This document shows, in pieces, positions 50,884-59,971 of a stretch of DNA of 64,000 bases. The stretch's first letter is position 1, and the number at the start of each line of letters is the position of its first letter. The translations under genes were made by a program, and so were the position numbers. The stretch is taken from contig NZ_CP129613.1 of the NCBI RefSeq assembly GCF_030486405.1, positions 558,001 to 622,000 on the forward strand. The letters are read 5' to 3'. This DNA is from Mycolicibacterium sp. HK-90. GTDB taxonomy: Bacteria; Actinomycetota; Actinomycetes; Mycobacteriales; Mycobacteriaceae. The notes beneath the pieces were generated by a model. The model had not been told where the DNA came from. It made no database searches and saw only the letters and a program-made list of their open reading frames with translations.

Positions 50884-51552
50884 CTAGGCCGACATCTTGC
50901 AGAGAAAGTCAGGACCCCCGGCGTAGACGATGCCGGACGGGTACGGCGCGGACGCGGCGCGCGCGATCGTCGTCGCCAACTCGCGGTCCGACATCACCTC
51001 ACCGGAAACAACGGTGAAATCGATTCCCCGACGGTCGAATTCGGAACGCATCGCATAGAGCGCGGTCTCACCGGCGCGCTTGCTGGCGGCGATCGCCGCG
51101 TAGCCCTTCGGCACGGCCTTGTTGGGGAAGAAGTGCGCCTGATGGCTGGTGACGAACACGATCTGACCGCCCACCGGCATCAGCGGCAGGGCCAGCTTCG
51201 CCAGCCGGCGCTGAGCGTCGCGGTTCAGCCGCATCGCGTAACCCGGATCGGTTCCCGGTTCCAGCCCGGTCGATGCGTTGAGCACCAGGACGTCCAGCCG
51301 TCCGAACTCGCGGCCCACCTGTTCGATCATCGCGGCGGCAGCCGCCTCGTCGGAAATGTCGGCACCTAGCGTGGAGGCGCGACCACCCGCGCGGCGGATG
51401 GCGTCGACGACGGAGTTGGCGCGCTTGGCCTTCTCGCGGTAGTTGACGACGACGTGGGTGTCCGGACCGGCGAGCTGCTGTGCGACGTCGGCGCCGATAC
51501 CTCGCGATGCGCCGGTGACAAGAGCGATCCGGGTGGCTGCTGCAGGCTGCAT
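50884..51552 (-). CDS. Short-chain dehydrogenase-like protein with atypical active site
   Basis: This 222-residue protein has IALVTGASRGIGADVAQQL and GRLDVLVLNAST. The active-site region reads FVTSHQAHFFPNKAVPKGYAAIAASKRAGE: the Tyr is seven residues before Lys rather than four, and the Ser is followed by His. This arrangement occurs in a subgroup of actinobacterial SDRs; whether it is an active oxidoreductase is unclear. It is transcribed alone. Confidence 0.8.
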   Translation of the reverse strand: MQPAAATRIALVTGASRGIGADVAQQLAGPDTHVVVNYREKAKRANSVVDAIRRAGGRASTLGADISDEAAAAAMIEQVGREFGRLDVLVLNASTGLEPGTDPGYAMRLNRDAQRRLAKLALPLMPVGGQIVFVTSHQAHFFPNKAVPKGYAAIAASKRAGETALYAMRSEFDRRGIDFTVVSGEVMSDRELATTIARAASAPYPSGIVYAGGPDFLCKMSA

Positions 51553-51751
51553 GTCGGGTTCCTTTCCGTCACTGCAGAGGCGGCCGGTCCGGGTTTGACC
51601 TGCGATGACACGGTGGTGTGCCCGTGATCACAACCGCCTCGAGCACCCACGGTACACCAACTCTAAGAAAAATAAGACCCTTCTAAGGTCACGGTAAGGG
51701 CAATGTCGTGTCGCAAGTGTGTTGCTGAGCGTCACCGCTTAACCTGGCGTC

Positions 51752-52018
51752 ATGACTGGCCAACGCGTACCCGGCGGGGTGGTGCACAAGTTGCCTGCCG
51801 ACCTGCGGGAAGCCCTGGTCGGCAACGCCACGGCGCTGTCCGCGTGGAAGGACATCACGCCGCTCGCGCGCAACGAGTTCATCTGCTGGGTCGAGGACGC
51901 CAAGCAGACCGCGACGCGCGAGCGACGGATCCGTCGGACTCAGGAAGAGTTGGAGGAAGGTCAGCGGCGGCCCTGCTGCTGGCCCGGGTGCAAGCACCGC
52001 GAGCGCGCGGGCAAGTAG
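51752..52018 (+). CDS. YdeI/OmpD-associated-like small protein
   Basis: This 88-residue protein has VPGGVVHKLPADLREALVGNATALSAWKDITPLARNEFICWVEDAKQTATRERRI, the YdeI/OmpD-associated (PF13376-like) pattern, and ends with two Cys in RRPCCWPGCKHRE. It is short and soluble. The role is unknown. It is convergent with the acyl-CoA dehydrogenase. Confidence 0.75.
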   Translation: MTGQRVPGGVVHKLPADLREALVGNATALSAWKDITPLARNEFICWVEDAKQTATRERRIRRTQEELEEGQRRPCCWPGCKHRERAGK

Positions 52019-52028
52019 GCCCGCGGGC

Positions 52029-53240
52029 CTAGCGGATCGACAGCCCCGTGATCGCCCGGGAGATCACCAGGCGCTGAATCTCGCTGGTGCCCTCGAAGAT
52101 CGTGAAGATCTTGGCGTCGCGGTGCATCCGCTCCACCGGGTAGTCGCGGGTGTAACCGTTGCCGCCGAGGACCTGGATGGCCTCATCGGTCACGTACACC
52201 GCGGTCTCGCTGGCCACCAGCTTGGCCATCGAACCCTCGGCGTTGTTGAAGGGCTGGTTGTTGCGGGCCATCCAGCCGGCCCGCCACACCAGCATCCGGG
52301 CGGCATCGATCCGGCTCTTCATGTCGGCGAGCTTGAACGCGACGGCCTGGAACTCGCCGATCTTGCGGCCGAATTGCTCACGCTGGCAGGCATAGTCGAG
52401 GGCGTACTCATAGGCGGCGCGGGCCACCCCGACGGCCATGGCGCCGACGCTGGGCCGGGTGCGTTCGAAGGTCTTCATCGCGGCCTGGCCACCGGCCGAG
52501 GCCCCGGACTTCACCCGTGCGATGCGCTCCTCGAACTTCTCGCGCCCGCCCAGGATCATGTCCTCGGGCAGACGGACGTTGTCGAGCACCACCTCGGCGG
52601 TGTGTGAGGCCCGGATGCCGTGCTTCTTGAACTTCTGGCCCTGCGTCAGGCCGTGGGTGTTCGGCGGGATGATGAACGTGGCCTGTCCACGCGAGCCGAG
52701 CTCGGGGTACACCGAGGCGACCACGATGTGGACGTTGGCGATGCCGCCGTTGGTGGCCCAGGTCTTGGTGCCGTTGAGCACCCACTCGCGGGTGGCCTCG
52801 TCGAAGCGAGCGCGGGTGCGGATGGCGCCGACGTCGGACCCCGCGTCCGGCTCCGAGGAGCAGAAGGCGCCCAGTTGGGGTTCGTCGGCGGTGCCGAACA
52901 TCGGGAGCAGCCACTGACCGATCTGTTCGGGAGTTCCGTTGCCCGCCAGGGCCGCTGCGGCCAGGCCGGTGCCCAGGATCGACAGCGCGATGCCCGCGTC
53001 GCCCCAGAACAGCTCCTCGAACACGGTCAGCATGCCGAGTCCGGTGGGTTCGGTGGTCTGCTGGGCGAACAGTTCGGGGGAGTACAGCCCGACCTTGGCG
53101 GCCTCCTGGATGACCGGCCACGGGGTTTCTTCGCGCTCGTCCCACTCCGCGGCGGCCGGACGCACCACATCGGCCGCGAACTGGTGTACCCAGTCGCGGA
53201 CCTCGATCACGTCGTCGCTCAGTTGCATGGAGAACGTCAC
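52029..53240 (-). CDS. Acyl-CoA dehydrogenase
   Basis: This 403-residue protein has [40 protein letters not shown] and [35 protein letters not shown] with the catalytic Glu of FEGTSEIQ. It oxidises an acyl-CoA with FAD. It follows the TetR gene at 53268 after 27 bp in the same direction, so the two form an operon with an operator upstream of the TetR start. Confidence 0.9.
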   Translation of the reverse strand: MTFSMQLSDDVIEVRDWVHQFAADVVRPAAAEWDEREETPWPVIQEAAKVGLYSPELFAQQTTEPTGLGMLTVFEELFWGDAGIALSILGTGLAAAALAGNGTPEQIGQWLLPMFGTADEPQLGAFCSSEPDAGSDVGAIRTRARFDEATREWVLNGTKTWATNGGIANVHIVVASVYPELGSRGQATFIIPPNTHGLTQGQKFKKHGIRASHTAEVVLDNVRLPEDMILGGREKFEERIARVKSGASAGGQAAMKTFERTRPSVGAMAVGVARAAYEYALDYACQREQFGRKIGEFQAVAFKLADMKSRIDAARMLVWRAGWMARNNQPFNNAEGSMAKLVASETAVYVTDEAIQVLGGNGYTRDYPVERMHRDAKIFTIFEGTSEIQRLVISRAITGLSIR

Positions 53241-53267
53241 AGTCGGGCTCCTGGAATATGTTGGGGG

Positions 53268-53873
53268 TCAGTTGGTTTGAGAGCGGTGTTGCTTGATCAT
53301 GCTGACGGTCTGGGTGACCCAGGCCTCGAAGAAACGTTCGTGGTCGACGTTGCCCGGCAAGCGCCCGGTCAGGGCCTGCAGCGTCGCCGCATAGGACAAC
53401 CCGGAGATGGCGACGGCCGCGGCGGCCTCGGGATCGGGGATCTGGAAGCGGCCCGAGCGATTGGATGCCGCCAGTTCGTCGGCAAAACGCTGATAGGCGT
53501 TGTCGGTGATGACCTGCCACGTCTTCTCGTCGAGCTCTCCGAGCTCGTCGGGCTCACGCAGCATGACCCGCAGCAATTCCTCACTCTGGGTCAGATTGGT
53601 CCAGATCAATTGCCCGGCACTGCGAACCGCCTCTTCGACGGTCTTGGGATTGCCGGCGTCGTACTGCTCGCGGGCGCTGACGATGGCGTCGATGCGGTGT
53701 GAGACCGCTGCCTCGAGCAGTTCCCGTTTCGAGCCGAAGTGCTTGTAGAGCGCCCCCGACCCCGGCGCCAGGCCGGCGGCCTGCTGGATGTGGGCGACCG
53801 AGGTCGCGGCGTACCCCTTGGCGGCGAACAGCTTCAGCGCTGTGGCCAGCAGGCGGTCCCGTCCGGTCGACAT
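53268..53873 (-). CDS. TetR-family regulator
   Basis: This 201-residue protein starts MSTGRDRLLATALKLFAAKGYAATSVAHIQQAAGLAPGSGALYKHFGSKRELLEA, a TetR DNA-binding domain. ATG 53873 is next to a 22-bp palindrome and supersedes the longer frame from 53996. It is in one operon with the acyl-CoA dehydrogenase and likely senses an acyl-CoA or related ligand. Confidence 0.85.
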   Translation of the reverse strand: MSTGRDRLLATALKLFAAKGYAATSVAHIQQAAGLAPGSGALYKHFGSKRELLEAAVSHRIDAIVSAREQYDAGNPKTVEEAVRSAGQLIWTNLTQSEELLRVMLREPDELGELDEKTWQVITDNAYQRFADELAASNRSGRFQIPDPEAAAAVAISGLSYAATLQALTGRLPGNVDHERFFEAWVTQTVSMIKQHRSQTN

Positions 53874-53895
53874 GGTGAGAGAGTACTCACTCACC
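53874..53895. promoter_or_regulatory. TetR operator (22-bp palindrome)
   Basis: GGTGAG-a-GAGTACTC-a-CTCACC, symmetric except for one base pair. It abuts the TetR start codon and so probably serves autorepression and control of the downstream acyl-CoA dehydrogenase. Confidence 0.75.
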
Positions 53896-53980
53896 AATCT
53901 GAGCTCCAAATGGCCCCCTGGAAGCCGCGGGATCGATAGGTTCGCCTGGACCGGGTCGGGCATGACGGGGGAGGCGGACG

Positions 53981-54346
53981 ATGCCAATGCTGACACGAAA
54001 CGACAAGATTTTGTGTGGCACCTATGCGGTGATCGCGCTGATAGCGTTGGTCGCCACGTGGTGGAACAACATCGGCTTTTTCACCACCGAGAGCACCAGC
54101 CTGATCGACTTCGTCCAGAGTGGCTACGTCAACTACGGGGCGTCTTCGCTCACCAACGACCTGCTCCTGTTCGCGCTGGCGGCGTTCGTGTTCATGATCG
54201 TCGAGGCCCGGCGGATCGGGATCCCCAAGGTGTGGATCTATCTGGTGCTCAGTGTGGTCATCGCCATCAGCGTCGCGTTTCCGTTGTATTTGATCCGGCG
54301 GCAGTTGGTGCTGGCGGAGCGGCGGACGGCTGTCGAGACGCAATGA
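53981..54346 (+). CDS. DUF2834 membrane protein
   Basis: This 121-residue protein has three membrane spans (TYAVIALIALVATWW, NDLLLFALAAFVFMIVEARRIGI, VWIYLVLSVVIAISVAFPLYLI) with GFFTTESTSLIDFVQSGYVNYGASSLTNDLL between the first two, the DUF2834 pattern. The function is unknown. It has a strong GGGGGAGG ribosome site. Confidence 0.8.
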   Translation: MPMLTRNDKILCGTYAVIALIALVATWWNNIGFFTTESTSLIDFVQSGYVNYGASSLTNDLLLFALAAFVFMIVEARRIGIPKVWIYLVLSVVIAISVAFPLYLIRRQLVLAERRTAVETQ

Positions 54347-54450
54347 AGGTTGACACGCACGGAGAACCGACCTCTGCGGTGAAACCATTTGGCCGAACGC
54401 ATCTGCCAACAGGCGCGACAGTGACCAGGTTCGACGTAGCCTGACGATCC

Positions 54451-54999
54451 ATGGACGTCAGCAGCATCCGCGAAGCGCTGCACTCCCGGATGTGCAAGGG
54501 GTGCGGGCTATCCGTGCCGTACGCACGCAAATGGGAGATCGGCGGCTGCGAACCAACTCACTCACTGCGCAGCTACCCGTACGACGGCCTCCACATCCTG
54601 GCCACAGGTCTGTCAGAGCTCGGCCGCTACATCACCCCTGTCGCTGACGGCCTCCTCGTCGCCGGCCTCTGGGTATCGACGAACCGAAGCACCCGCGGCG
54701 ACGGCCCACCGGACGCCTACCTCATCGGGCAAGACCCCAGTGGTCGAGCCCGCTACGCCGGCAACTCCCCGGAAGTCGTACTCGAAATGCTGCGCCTGAT
54801 ATCGAGTCCACCGCAGCCGCACATTGGGCCTCAGTTGCAGGTCGGATTCCACGGAATTCACGACAGCGCAACCACATACGTCGGGAGCTGGCAATGGAAC
54901 ATTCACGGCGAAGCCAGGGACGACGAGTTTATCCACCGGGCGGCCGCCGCCACGCTGGCCGCGATAACCGCCGTAACCGGTGGGCAAGAGGCACTTTGA
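54451..54999 (+). CDS. Hypothetical protein (182 aa)
   Basis: This 182-residue soluble protein begins DVSSIREALHSRMCKGCGLSV, where CxxC may bind zinc. It has LRSYPYDGLHILATGLSELGRYITPVADGLLVAGLWV and ends with QWNIHGEARDDEFIHRAAAATLAAITAVTGG. No family is recognised. No ribosome site is obvious, so the start is uncertain. Confidence 0.6.
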   Translation: MDVSSIREALHSRMCKGCGLSVPYARKWEIGGCEPTHSLRSYPYDGLHILATGLSELGRYITPVADGLLVAGLWVSTNRSTRGDGPPDAYLIGQDPSGRARYAGNSPEVVLEMLRLISSPPQPHIGPQLQVGFHGIHDSATTYVGSWQWNIHGEARDDEFIHRAAAATLAAITAVTGGQEAL

Positions 55000-55158
55000 C
55001 ACAGTCCATGTGGGCCAGCGCCACGGCGTAGAACGCCCGGTCGTCGCTGCGAATCACGGCGGTGAACCGCCTTTGACTATGGAAAGCACACCGTGCGCGA
55101 CATCGAAGTACCGCTCAAGAGCTGATTCGAATGCCGGCTTCGGGGGAATGCTGAGTCA

Positions 55159-55350
55159 ATGGCTACCCATCGAGTTCTCAATCCCAAAGGTGAGGTTGTC
55201 GACACCAAGGACATCGAGAGCGCCGGCGACGCGCATGCCTGGTTCGTCGACCAGAAGGCGAAGCCCGAGCTGGGCTGGCGCATGGAGGTGCTCTCGGCCG
55301 ATGGTGACTGGGCGTTCTTCGATGACAGTGAAGGCGATCGAAAGTACTGA
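55159..55350 (+). CDS. Small conserved-type protein (63 aa)
   Basis: This 63-residue protein starts MATHRVLNPKGEVVDTKDIE, ending GDWAFFDDSEGDRKY. It is acidic and soluble, probably one beta-sheet domain. Similar small frames are found in mycobacteria, but no function is known. It is convergent with the TetR gene at 55381. Confidence 0.6.
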   Translation: MATHRVLNPKGEVVDTKDIESAGDAHAWFVDQKAKPELGWRMEVLSADGDWAFFDDSEGDRKY

Positions 55351-55380
55351 TCGGCCCGGCGCTTCGGGGTGGCCGCGTCG

Positions 55381-55965
55381 TCAGTCGGCCAGCCCGAGCA
55401 TCCGGCGCGTCATCTGGTTCAGCTGGACCCGCAGGGTCTCGCCGTCGATGTCGGCGAGCAGCGGATGCATGACGGCGACACTGATCGCGCTTGACAGCAT
55501 CGCCGCGTGGAGCCGAGCTTCGACGCCGGCTTCGGTGTCGAGGAGCGCGGCGTAGAGCCGTTCGATGAACTGCTGAAACGGTTCGTATTCGGCCTGCAGA
55601 CGAATGATGACCGGGTCGAACATCGGAATGCTGAAGGCGCCGCGGCGGGTGATCGCTTGCTCGATCATACGGTCGAGTAGGGCCTCGCGGGCTTGAAGTG
55701 GTGACCCCTGCGCCTCGACGGACTCGAGTGCTTCCTCGAGTTGGCTCATCTCCCGTTCGGTGATCGCGATGACGATCTCTTCCTTGGTCTTGAACTGCCG
55801 ATACACCGCCGCCTTCGTGACGCCCATTTCGTCGGCGATCATCTGCAGCGACGTGCCACTCACCCCGTGATTGGCGATGAGTTTCAGCGCCGCGTCCATC
55901 ACTCGCGTCTGGGCGGCGGTGCGGGCGATGGCACCGAAGGTGCGGGCCTCCTGGGTGGACGTCAC
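55381..55965 (-). CDS. TetR-family regulator
   Basis: This 194-residue protein has RVMDAALKLIANHGVSGTSLQMIADEMGVTKAAVYRQFKTKEEIV, a clear TetR domain. GTG 55965 is preferred; the long frame to 56745 lies over the divergent operon. Two 16-18 bp palindromes lie between it and the rightward membrane operon at 56065, so it likely controls both directions. Confidence 0.85.
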   Translation of the reverse strand: MTSTQEARTFGAIARTAAQTRVMDAALKLIANHGVSGTSLQMIADEMGVTKAAVYRQFKTKEEIVIAITEREMSQLEEALESVEAQGSPLQAREALLDRMIEQAITRRGAFSIPMFDPVIIRLQAEYEPFQQFIERLYAALLDTEAGVEARLHAAMLSSAISVAVMHPLLADIDGETLRVQLNQMTRRMLGLAD

Positions 55966-55997
55966 AGCGTCCACGGTAACCGACGATTGACCGGCAA

Positions 55998-56037
55998 GTA
56001 GCCGATCGGCTACCGTCCAAGTTGCCGATCGGCAACT
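55998..56037. promoter_or_regulatory. Twin palindromic TetR operators
   Basis: GTAGCCGATCGGCTAC (55998-56013) and AGTTGCCGATCGGCAACT (56020-56037) are perfect palindromes with the same core, centres about 23 bp apart. They lie in the divergent promoter region of the TetR gene and the membrane-protein operon. Confidence 0.85.
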
Positions 56038-56064
56038 AACGTCACGCACGAAGAGAGTCCGACG

Positions 56065-56772
56065 ATGAGACGACCTGACGGTGAGTTGATCCTTCTGGGG
56101 ACGTTGCCTGTGGTGGCAATCATCTGGATCTCCGCGTTCTTCCTGTTCCCCGGGTTCGTACATCCGATGTCCCCCAACATGTCTGCCGAGGAAGTCGCAA
56201 ACTTCTATCAGGACGACACCGCGCGGATCCGGTACAGCATGATCCTGTTCAACTGGTTCGGCGTCGGCCTCATCCCCATCGTGATCCTGCTGGCGATGCA
56301 GGTCCGCCGGATGGCCCACCGCACGCCGATCCTGTCCTACAGCCTGATCGCCGCGGCCGGAGGTCCGCCGGCGCTGTTCCTCATCGCCAACATGTTCTGG
56401 CTGCTCGGGTCCTTCCGCCCGGACCGCGCCCCCGAATTGACCCAGGTGCTCAACGATCTCGCCTGGCTCACCTTCACCCTGCTGGTGCCCTACCTGATCG
56501 CGCAATGCCTGCTGTTGGCGTTGGCGATCTACTGGGACCAGCAGGAACGGCCGGTGTTCGCACCGTGGGTGGCCTACTTCAACCTCGTCGTCGCGGCGGC
56601 CCTGGTGCCCGCCACGTTCACCGCGCTGTCGTTCGACGGGCCCTTCGCCTGGGATGGCGTGTTGTCCTTCTGGCTCAAGAACATCGCCATCGCGGTCTGG
56701 ATTCTCGTCATGGGAGTCGTTCTCGGCCAGGCGATTCGGCGGCAACGGGCGCTGGACGAGGTACCCGCATGA
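56065..56772 (+). CDS. Polytopic membrane protein (235 aa)
   Basis: About six membrane spans are predicted (TLPVVAIIWISAFFLFPGFV, FNWFGVGLIPIVILLAM, ALFLIANMFWLLGSF, LTFTLLVPYLIAQCLLLALAIYW, YFNLVVAAALVPATFTALS and ILVMGVVLGQAI). The stretch SPNMSAEEVANFYQDDTARIRY follows span 1. It resembles the next protein in layout, so the two may be paralogues. No family is recognised. It is the first gene of a four-gene operon with oxidase-like subunits. Confidence 0.75.
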   Translation: MRRPDGELILLGTLPVVAIIWISAFFLFPGFVHPMSPNMSAEEVANFYQDDTARIRYSMILFNWFGVGLIPIVILLAMQVRRMAHRTPILSYSLIAAAGGPPALFLIANMFWLLGSFRPDRAPELTQVLNDLAWLTFTLLVPYLIAQCLLLALAIYWDQQERPVFAPWVAYFNLVVAAALVPATFTALSFDGPFAWDGVLSFWLKNIAIAVWILVMGVVLGQAIRRQRALDEVPA

Positions 56773-57566
56773 GCGAACGCTGGAGCACGTTCAGGTGGAA
56801 TCTCCGCCACCATCCCAAACGTGAACTGTGGTTCGCGTGGTACGTGATGGTGTTCTTCTACCAGCTGTACGGGGTGCTGTTCTTCTTCGTCACCCGCGTG
56901 CAGCCGCCGCCCAGCCCGGCCTGGGACACCCCGACGGTCGTACATTGGGTGACCGACCACCGGTTCGGTGTCCTCGCCGGATTCGGCGTCGTCTTCCTCA
57001 TCACGGGCTTGTGCGCCCCGATGAACGCCCTGCTCGCGTACTCGATGCGACGCATGTCGGTCAGTCCGGTGTTCGCCTACTCGTATCTGATCATGTACTC
57101 GCTGAGTGCAATTCCCGGCATGCTGGTCATGGCCATCGCGATGACCGCGGCCGCCCTGCGACCCGACCGCGACCCCGAGGTCATCCACTGGCTCTACGAG
57201 TTCGCCTTCCTGTCGTTCAGCGGGACCATGGGTGTGTTCCTGATCGGTTCCCTGGTGTGGATGACCGCGGTCCTGCTCGACAAGAACCGGGTGTTCCCGA
57301 AGTGGTTCGGCTATCTCAACCTCTGCAACGCGCTCACCGAGGTGGTGGTCGCGCCCGCGTGGATCTTTCAGCGGGGCGCGTTCGCCTGGAACGGCGCGAT
57401 CGCGTGGTGGATCAACATGGTTGTTTTCGTTACGTACACAGGAGTTTTCATCGTGCTTCTGCGCAAGATGATCGAACGCGAGGACTTCGGCACCGGGCCG
57501 CTGCCCGACCTTCCTGAAAAGGGCTCCGGCGAGCTGCCCGTGGATTCGGTGGAGGCGGTGCGATGA
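56769..57566 (+). CDS. Polytopic membrane protein (265 aa)
   Basis: It has six predicted spans, beginning WFAWYVMVFFYQLYGVLFFFV, with FAYSYLIMYSLSAIPGMLVMAIAM in the middle. The second half (LYEFAFLSFSGTMGVFLIGSLVWMTAVLL...FGYLNLCNALTEVVVAPAWIF) parallels the preceding protein. ATG 56769 overlaps the previous stop. It is probably a subunit of the same complex as the COX3-like and COX4-like proteins; the function is unknown. Confidence 0.75.
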   Translation: MSERWSTFRWNLRHHPKRELWFAWYVMVFFYQLYGVLFFFVTRVQPPPSPAWDTPTVVHWVTDHRFGVLAGFGVVFLITGLCAPMNALLAYSMRRMSVSPVFAYSYLIMYSLSAIPGMLVMAIAMTAAALRPDRDPEVIHWLYEFAFLSFSGTMGVFLIGSLVWMTAVLLDKNRVFPKWFGYLNLCNALTEVVVAPAWIFQRGAFAWNGAIAWWINMVVFVTYTGVFIVLLRKMIEREDFGTGPLPDLPEKGSGELPVDSVEAVR

Positions 57567-58138
57567 CCGAACGCGTCGAAGATGTCCGCGTCCGATCCGT
57601 GCCGGGGCAGCCCGACATGTGGATGTTCGTCCTGTTCGAATCGCTGCTGTTCACCGGGTACTTCTCGGTGTACCTGGTGTCGCGCACCCAGAATCCTGAG
57701 CTCTTCCTGCAGTCGCAGTCCCATCTGGACCTACGGGTCGGGGTGTTCAATACCATTGCCCTGCTGCTGAGTTCATGGGCCATCGCGCGGTGTGTCCAGG
57801 CCGCCCGCGAGGGAAACTACCGATCGGCCTTGACGAACGTATCGCTGACGCTCTCACTGGGCGTGGTGTTCCTGGCCGGCAAGATCGTCGAGTGGGTCGT
57901 CCAGGTCCGCGCGGGGAACACGTTCACCAGCGACGAGTTCTTTCAGCACTACTTCTTCCTGACATCTATTCACTGCATTCACGTGCTGATCGGCTTCGTG
58001 GTGCTCGGCGTCGTCGTCTACCAGTTGTGGAGCCCGAAGCGGCGTTCGCAACAGCTGATCGAAACGGGTGCCACCTATTGGCACACCGTCGATTTCCTCT
58101 GGGTTCTGATTTTCGCGTTGATCTACGTGGTGAGGTGA
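57563..58138 (+). CDS. Cytochrome c oxidase subunit III/NorE-like protein
   Basis: This 191-residue protein with five spans has PDMWMFVLFESLLFTGYFSVYLVSRTQNPELF (typical COX3/NorE opening), VFLAGKIVEWVVQVRAG and FFLTSIHCIHVLIGFVVLGVVVYQLW, then TGATYWHTVDFLWVLIFALIYV at the end. Subunit III-like proteins support heme-copper oxidases or NO reductases. No catalytic subunit I is encoded nearby. Confidence 0.85.
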   Translation: MTERVEDVRVRSVPGQPDMWMFVLFESLLFTGYFSVYLVSRTQNPELFLQSQSHLDLRVGVFNTIALLLSSWAIARCVQAAREGNYRSALTNVSLTLSLGVVFLAGKIVEWVVQVRAGNTFTSDEFFQHYFFLTSIHCIHVLIGFVVLGVVVYQLWSPKRRSQQLIETGATYWHTVDFLWVLIFALIYVVR

Positions 58139-58141
58139 CCG

Positions 58142-58438
58142 GTGCGCGGCAACGGCAACAAGAGGCTGCTGATCGTCTGGTTGATCCTGACAGCGATGAC
58201 GCTCGTCTACGTGCGGCTTGACGAGGCCGTCGACCAGAACGGGACGTTGAAGGCCAGCACCGTCGTCACCGTCAGCGCGATCGTCATCGCACTCATCAAG
58301 GTGCGCATCATCTTCCGCGAATTCATGGAGGTGCGGCACGCCTCCGTGCTGCTGTGCCGGCTCACCGACGGGTGGGTCGTGCTCATCGGTGTCTGTCTGC
58401 TGGGCAGCTATTTCGTCGGCTCGGCGGTCGCGGCTTAG
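58142..58438 (+). CDS. Prokaryotic COX4-like small membrane protein
   Basis: This 98-residue protein has three spans (LLIVWLILTAMTLVYV, TVVTVSAIVIALIKVRIIFREFMEVRHA, GWVVLIGVCLLGSYFVG). The RIIFREFMEVRHAS segment fits the prokaryotic cytochrome c oxidase subunit IV family. It starts at GTG 58142. Its end overlaps the convergent serine hydrolase by 4 bp. It completes the four-gene operon. Confidence 0.8.
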   Translation: MRGNGNKRLLIVWLILTAMTLVYVRLDEAVDQNGTLKASTVVTVSAIVIALIKVRIIFREFMEVRHASVLLCRLTDGWVVLIGVCLLGSYFVGSAVAA

Positions 58439-59856
58439 GTGCCGTACAGATGGAGCGCACGGGCGGCTTCCGTGGCGATGTCACCGCTCAGCCCGGAGAT
58501 CGGAGGACCGCCGCGCTGATGGATCACGTTCCCGAGGACGATCACGTAGGTATCTGAACCGGGGTCCATCCACAGCGTCACACCCGTGAACCCGGTGTGG
58601 CCGAAGCTGCCGATGGGAAACACGGTCCCGCGCGGTCGGGAATGAGGGGTATCGATATCCCAGCCGAATCCGCGGAGGTCAGCGGTGTGCCCGGGCTGCT
58701 GCGGAGTCGTCATCAACTCCACCGTGGCCTGCTTCAGCGGAAATGGGCTCGGCCGCCCGGCGCGGCGATCGAGGAGGGCTTGGGCGTACTTGCCGAGGTC
58801 GTTGACCGTCGAGAACACCCCGGCGCTGCCGGTCACTCCTCCCATCCGGCGTGCCGTTGGATCGTGCACGGTGCCGCGCAGCGGATGACCGTAATCGGGG
58901 TTGAGCCCCGGAGTGTCTTCGTCGAGCGCGGTCGGTGCGACGCGCTCCAAGAGCTCGGTGCTCCAGGAGCCCGGTGGGCAGCCGTCCACCTCGGGTGCCT
59001 TCGGGTCGAGCGTGATTGCGGTTCCCCGGATCTGGTGTGGACCACATGCTTTCGTGGCGGGCAGATAGCGGGTTTCCGACATGCCAAGGGGCGCAAAGAC
59101 ATTGTCCTGGACGTAGGTGTCCAAGGGCTGGCCGGTGATCTTCTCGATGATCGCGCCGACCAGGATGAAGCCGATGTCGGAGTAGTGGAACAGCTCACCG
59201 GGCCCGTACACCACCCACGCGCCCAGTGCCCGGTGCAGGCCCTCGGCCTTGTCGGCGCGCTCCAGGCCCCACGGACCATCCAGGCTCAGATCGCCCGCGA
59301 TGCCCGAGGTATGGGTCAGCAACATCCGCAGCGTCACCGCGGCGCGGCGTGGGTCGTCGGCGGGGTTGAAGTCCGGCAGATAGGTCTGCACGGGTTCGTC
59401 GATCTGCACCTTGCCCTGCTCGTAGAGCTGTAACAGGGCAACGGTCGTCGCGACGCTCTTCGACAACGACGCGATATCGAAGATGGTGTCCTCGGTCATC
59501 GGTTCCGCGGGTGCTGGTGCCCCGTCAAGGCCCGGCTCGCCCGGAAGCTTGCGTGAGCCGAAGGCCTGGCGGAAGACGACGTTGCCGCCATGCCCGACCT
59601 GGACCACTGCGCCCGGTAGCCGAGGGACCGCAATCGCGTCGTTGACCAGTTGGGACACCGCGGTGAAATCCCCTGAAGGGACGACGGCGGCCAGGGTGGG
59701 TGTCGGCGTCGTTGCCGGGGTGGGTGTCGACGTCGGCGCCGGGTTGGCGGTCGGCGGCGGGGCTTCGGACTGCCCGCACGACGAGGTCACCGCCACGGTG
59801 AACAGGATGGTTCCCGCCGCGAAGAGCCGGATCAGTGGCGATCGTGACGCCGTCAC
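58435..59856 (-). CDS. Serine beta-lactamase-like hydrolase, lipoprotein
   Basis: This 473-residue protein has a lipobox VAVTSSCGQ near residue 25 and a Pro/Thr-rich linker, then the beta-lactamase/penicillin-binding-like fold: FDIASLSKSVATTVAL (SxxK nucleophile), GELFHYSDIGFILVGAII (YxD in place of YxN) and GSFGHTGFTGVTLWMDP (HTG). Members are esterases, peptidases or beta-lactamases of the class C type on the cell surface. It starts at GTG 59856. Confidence 0.9.
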   Translation of the reverse strand: MTASRSPLIRLFAAGTILFTVAVTSSCGQSEAPPPTANPAPTSTPTPATTPTPTLAAVVPSGDFTAVSQLVNDAIAVPRLPGAVVQVGHGGNVVFRQAFGSRKLPGEPGLDGAPAPAEPMTEDTIFDIASLSKSVATTVALLQLYEQGKVQIDEPVQTYLPDFNPADDPRRAAVTLRMLLTHTSGIAGDLSLDGPWGLERADKAEGLHRALGAWVVYGPGELFHYSDIGFILVGAIIEKITGQPLDTYVQDNVFAPLGMSETRYLPATKACGPHQIRGTAITLDPKAPEVDGCPPGSWSTELLERVAPTALDEDTPGLNPDYGHPLRGTVHDPTARRMGGVTGSAGVFSTVNDLGKYAQALLDRRAGRPSPFPLKQATVELMTTPQQPGHTADLRGFGWDIDTPHSRPRGTVFPIGSFGHTGFTGVTLWMDPGSDTYVIVLGNVIHQRGGPPISGLSGDIATEAARALHLYGT

Positions 59857-59971
59857 CGAATCGACGGTACCGGGCGAGCACGTTCGGTGATGGCATGAAC
59901 CCGGCCCGTGGCGAACGCAAGGAGGCGCTTACGCCGAGGATTGCGGTCAGTATGTGGCAGCAATCCGCGGC

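Noticed and set aside
52408..53520. A 370-aa minus-strand frame overlapping the acyl-CoA dehydrogenase
   Set aside because: It is another frame of the dehydrogenase with low-complexity Arg/Gly composition.
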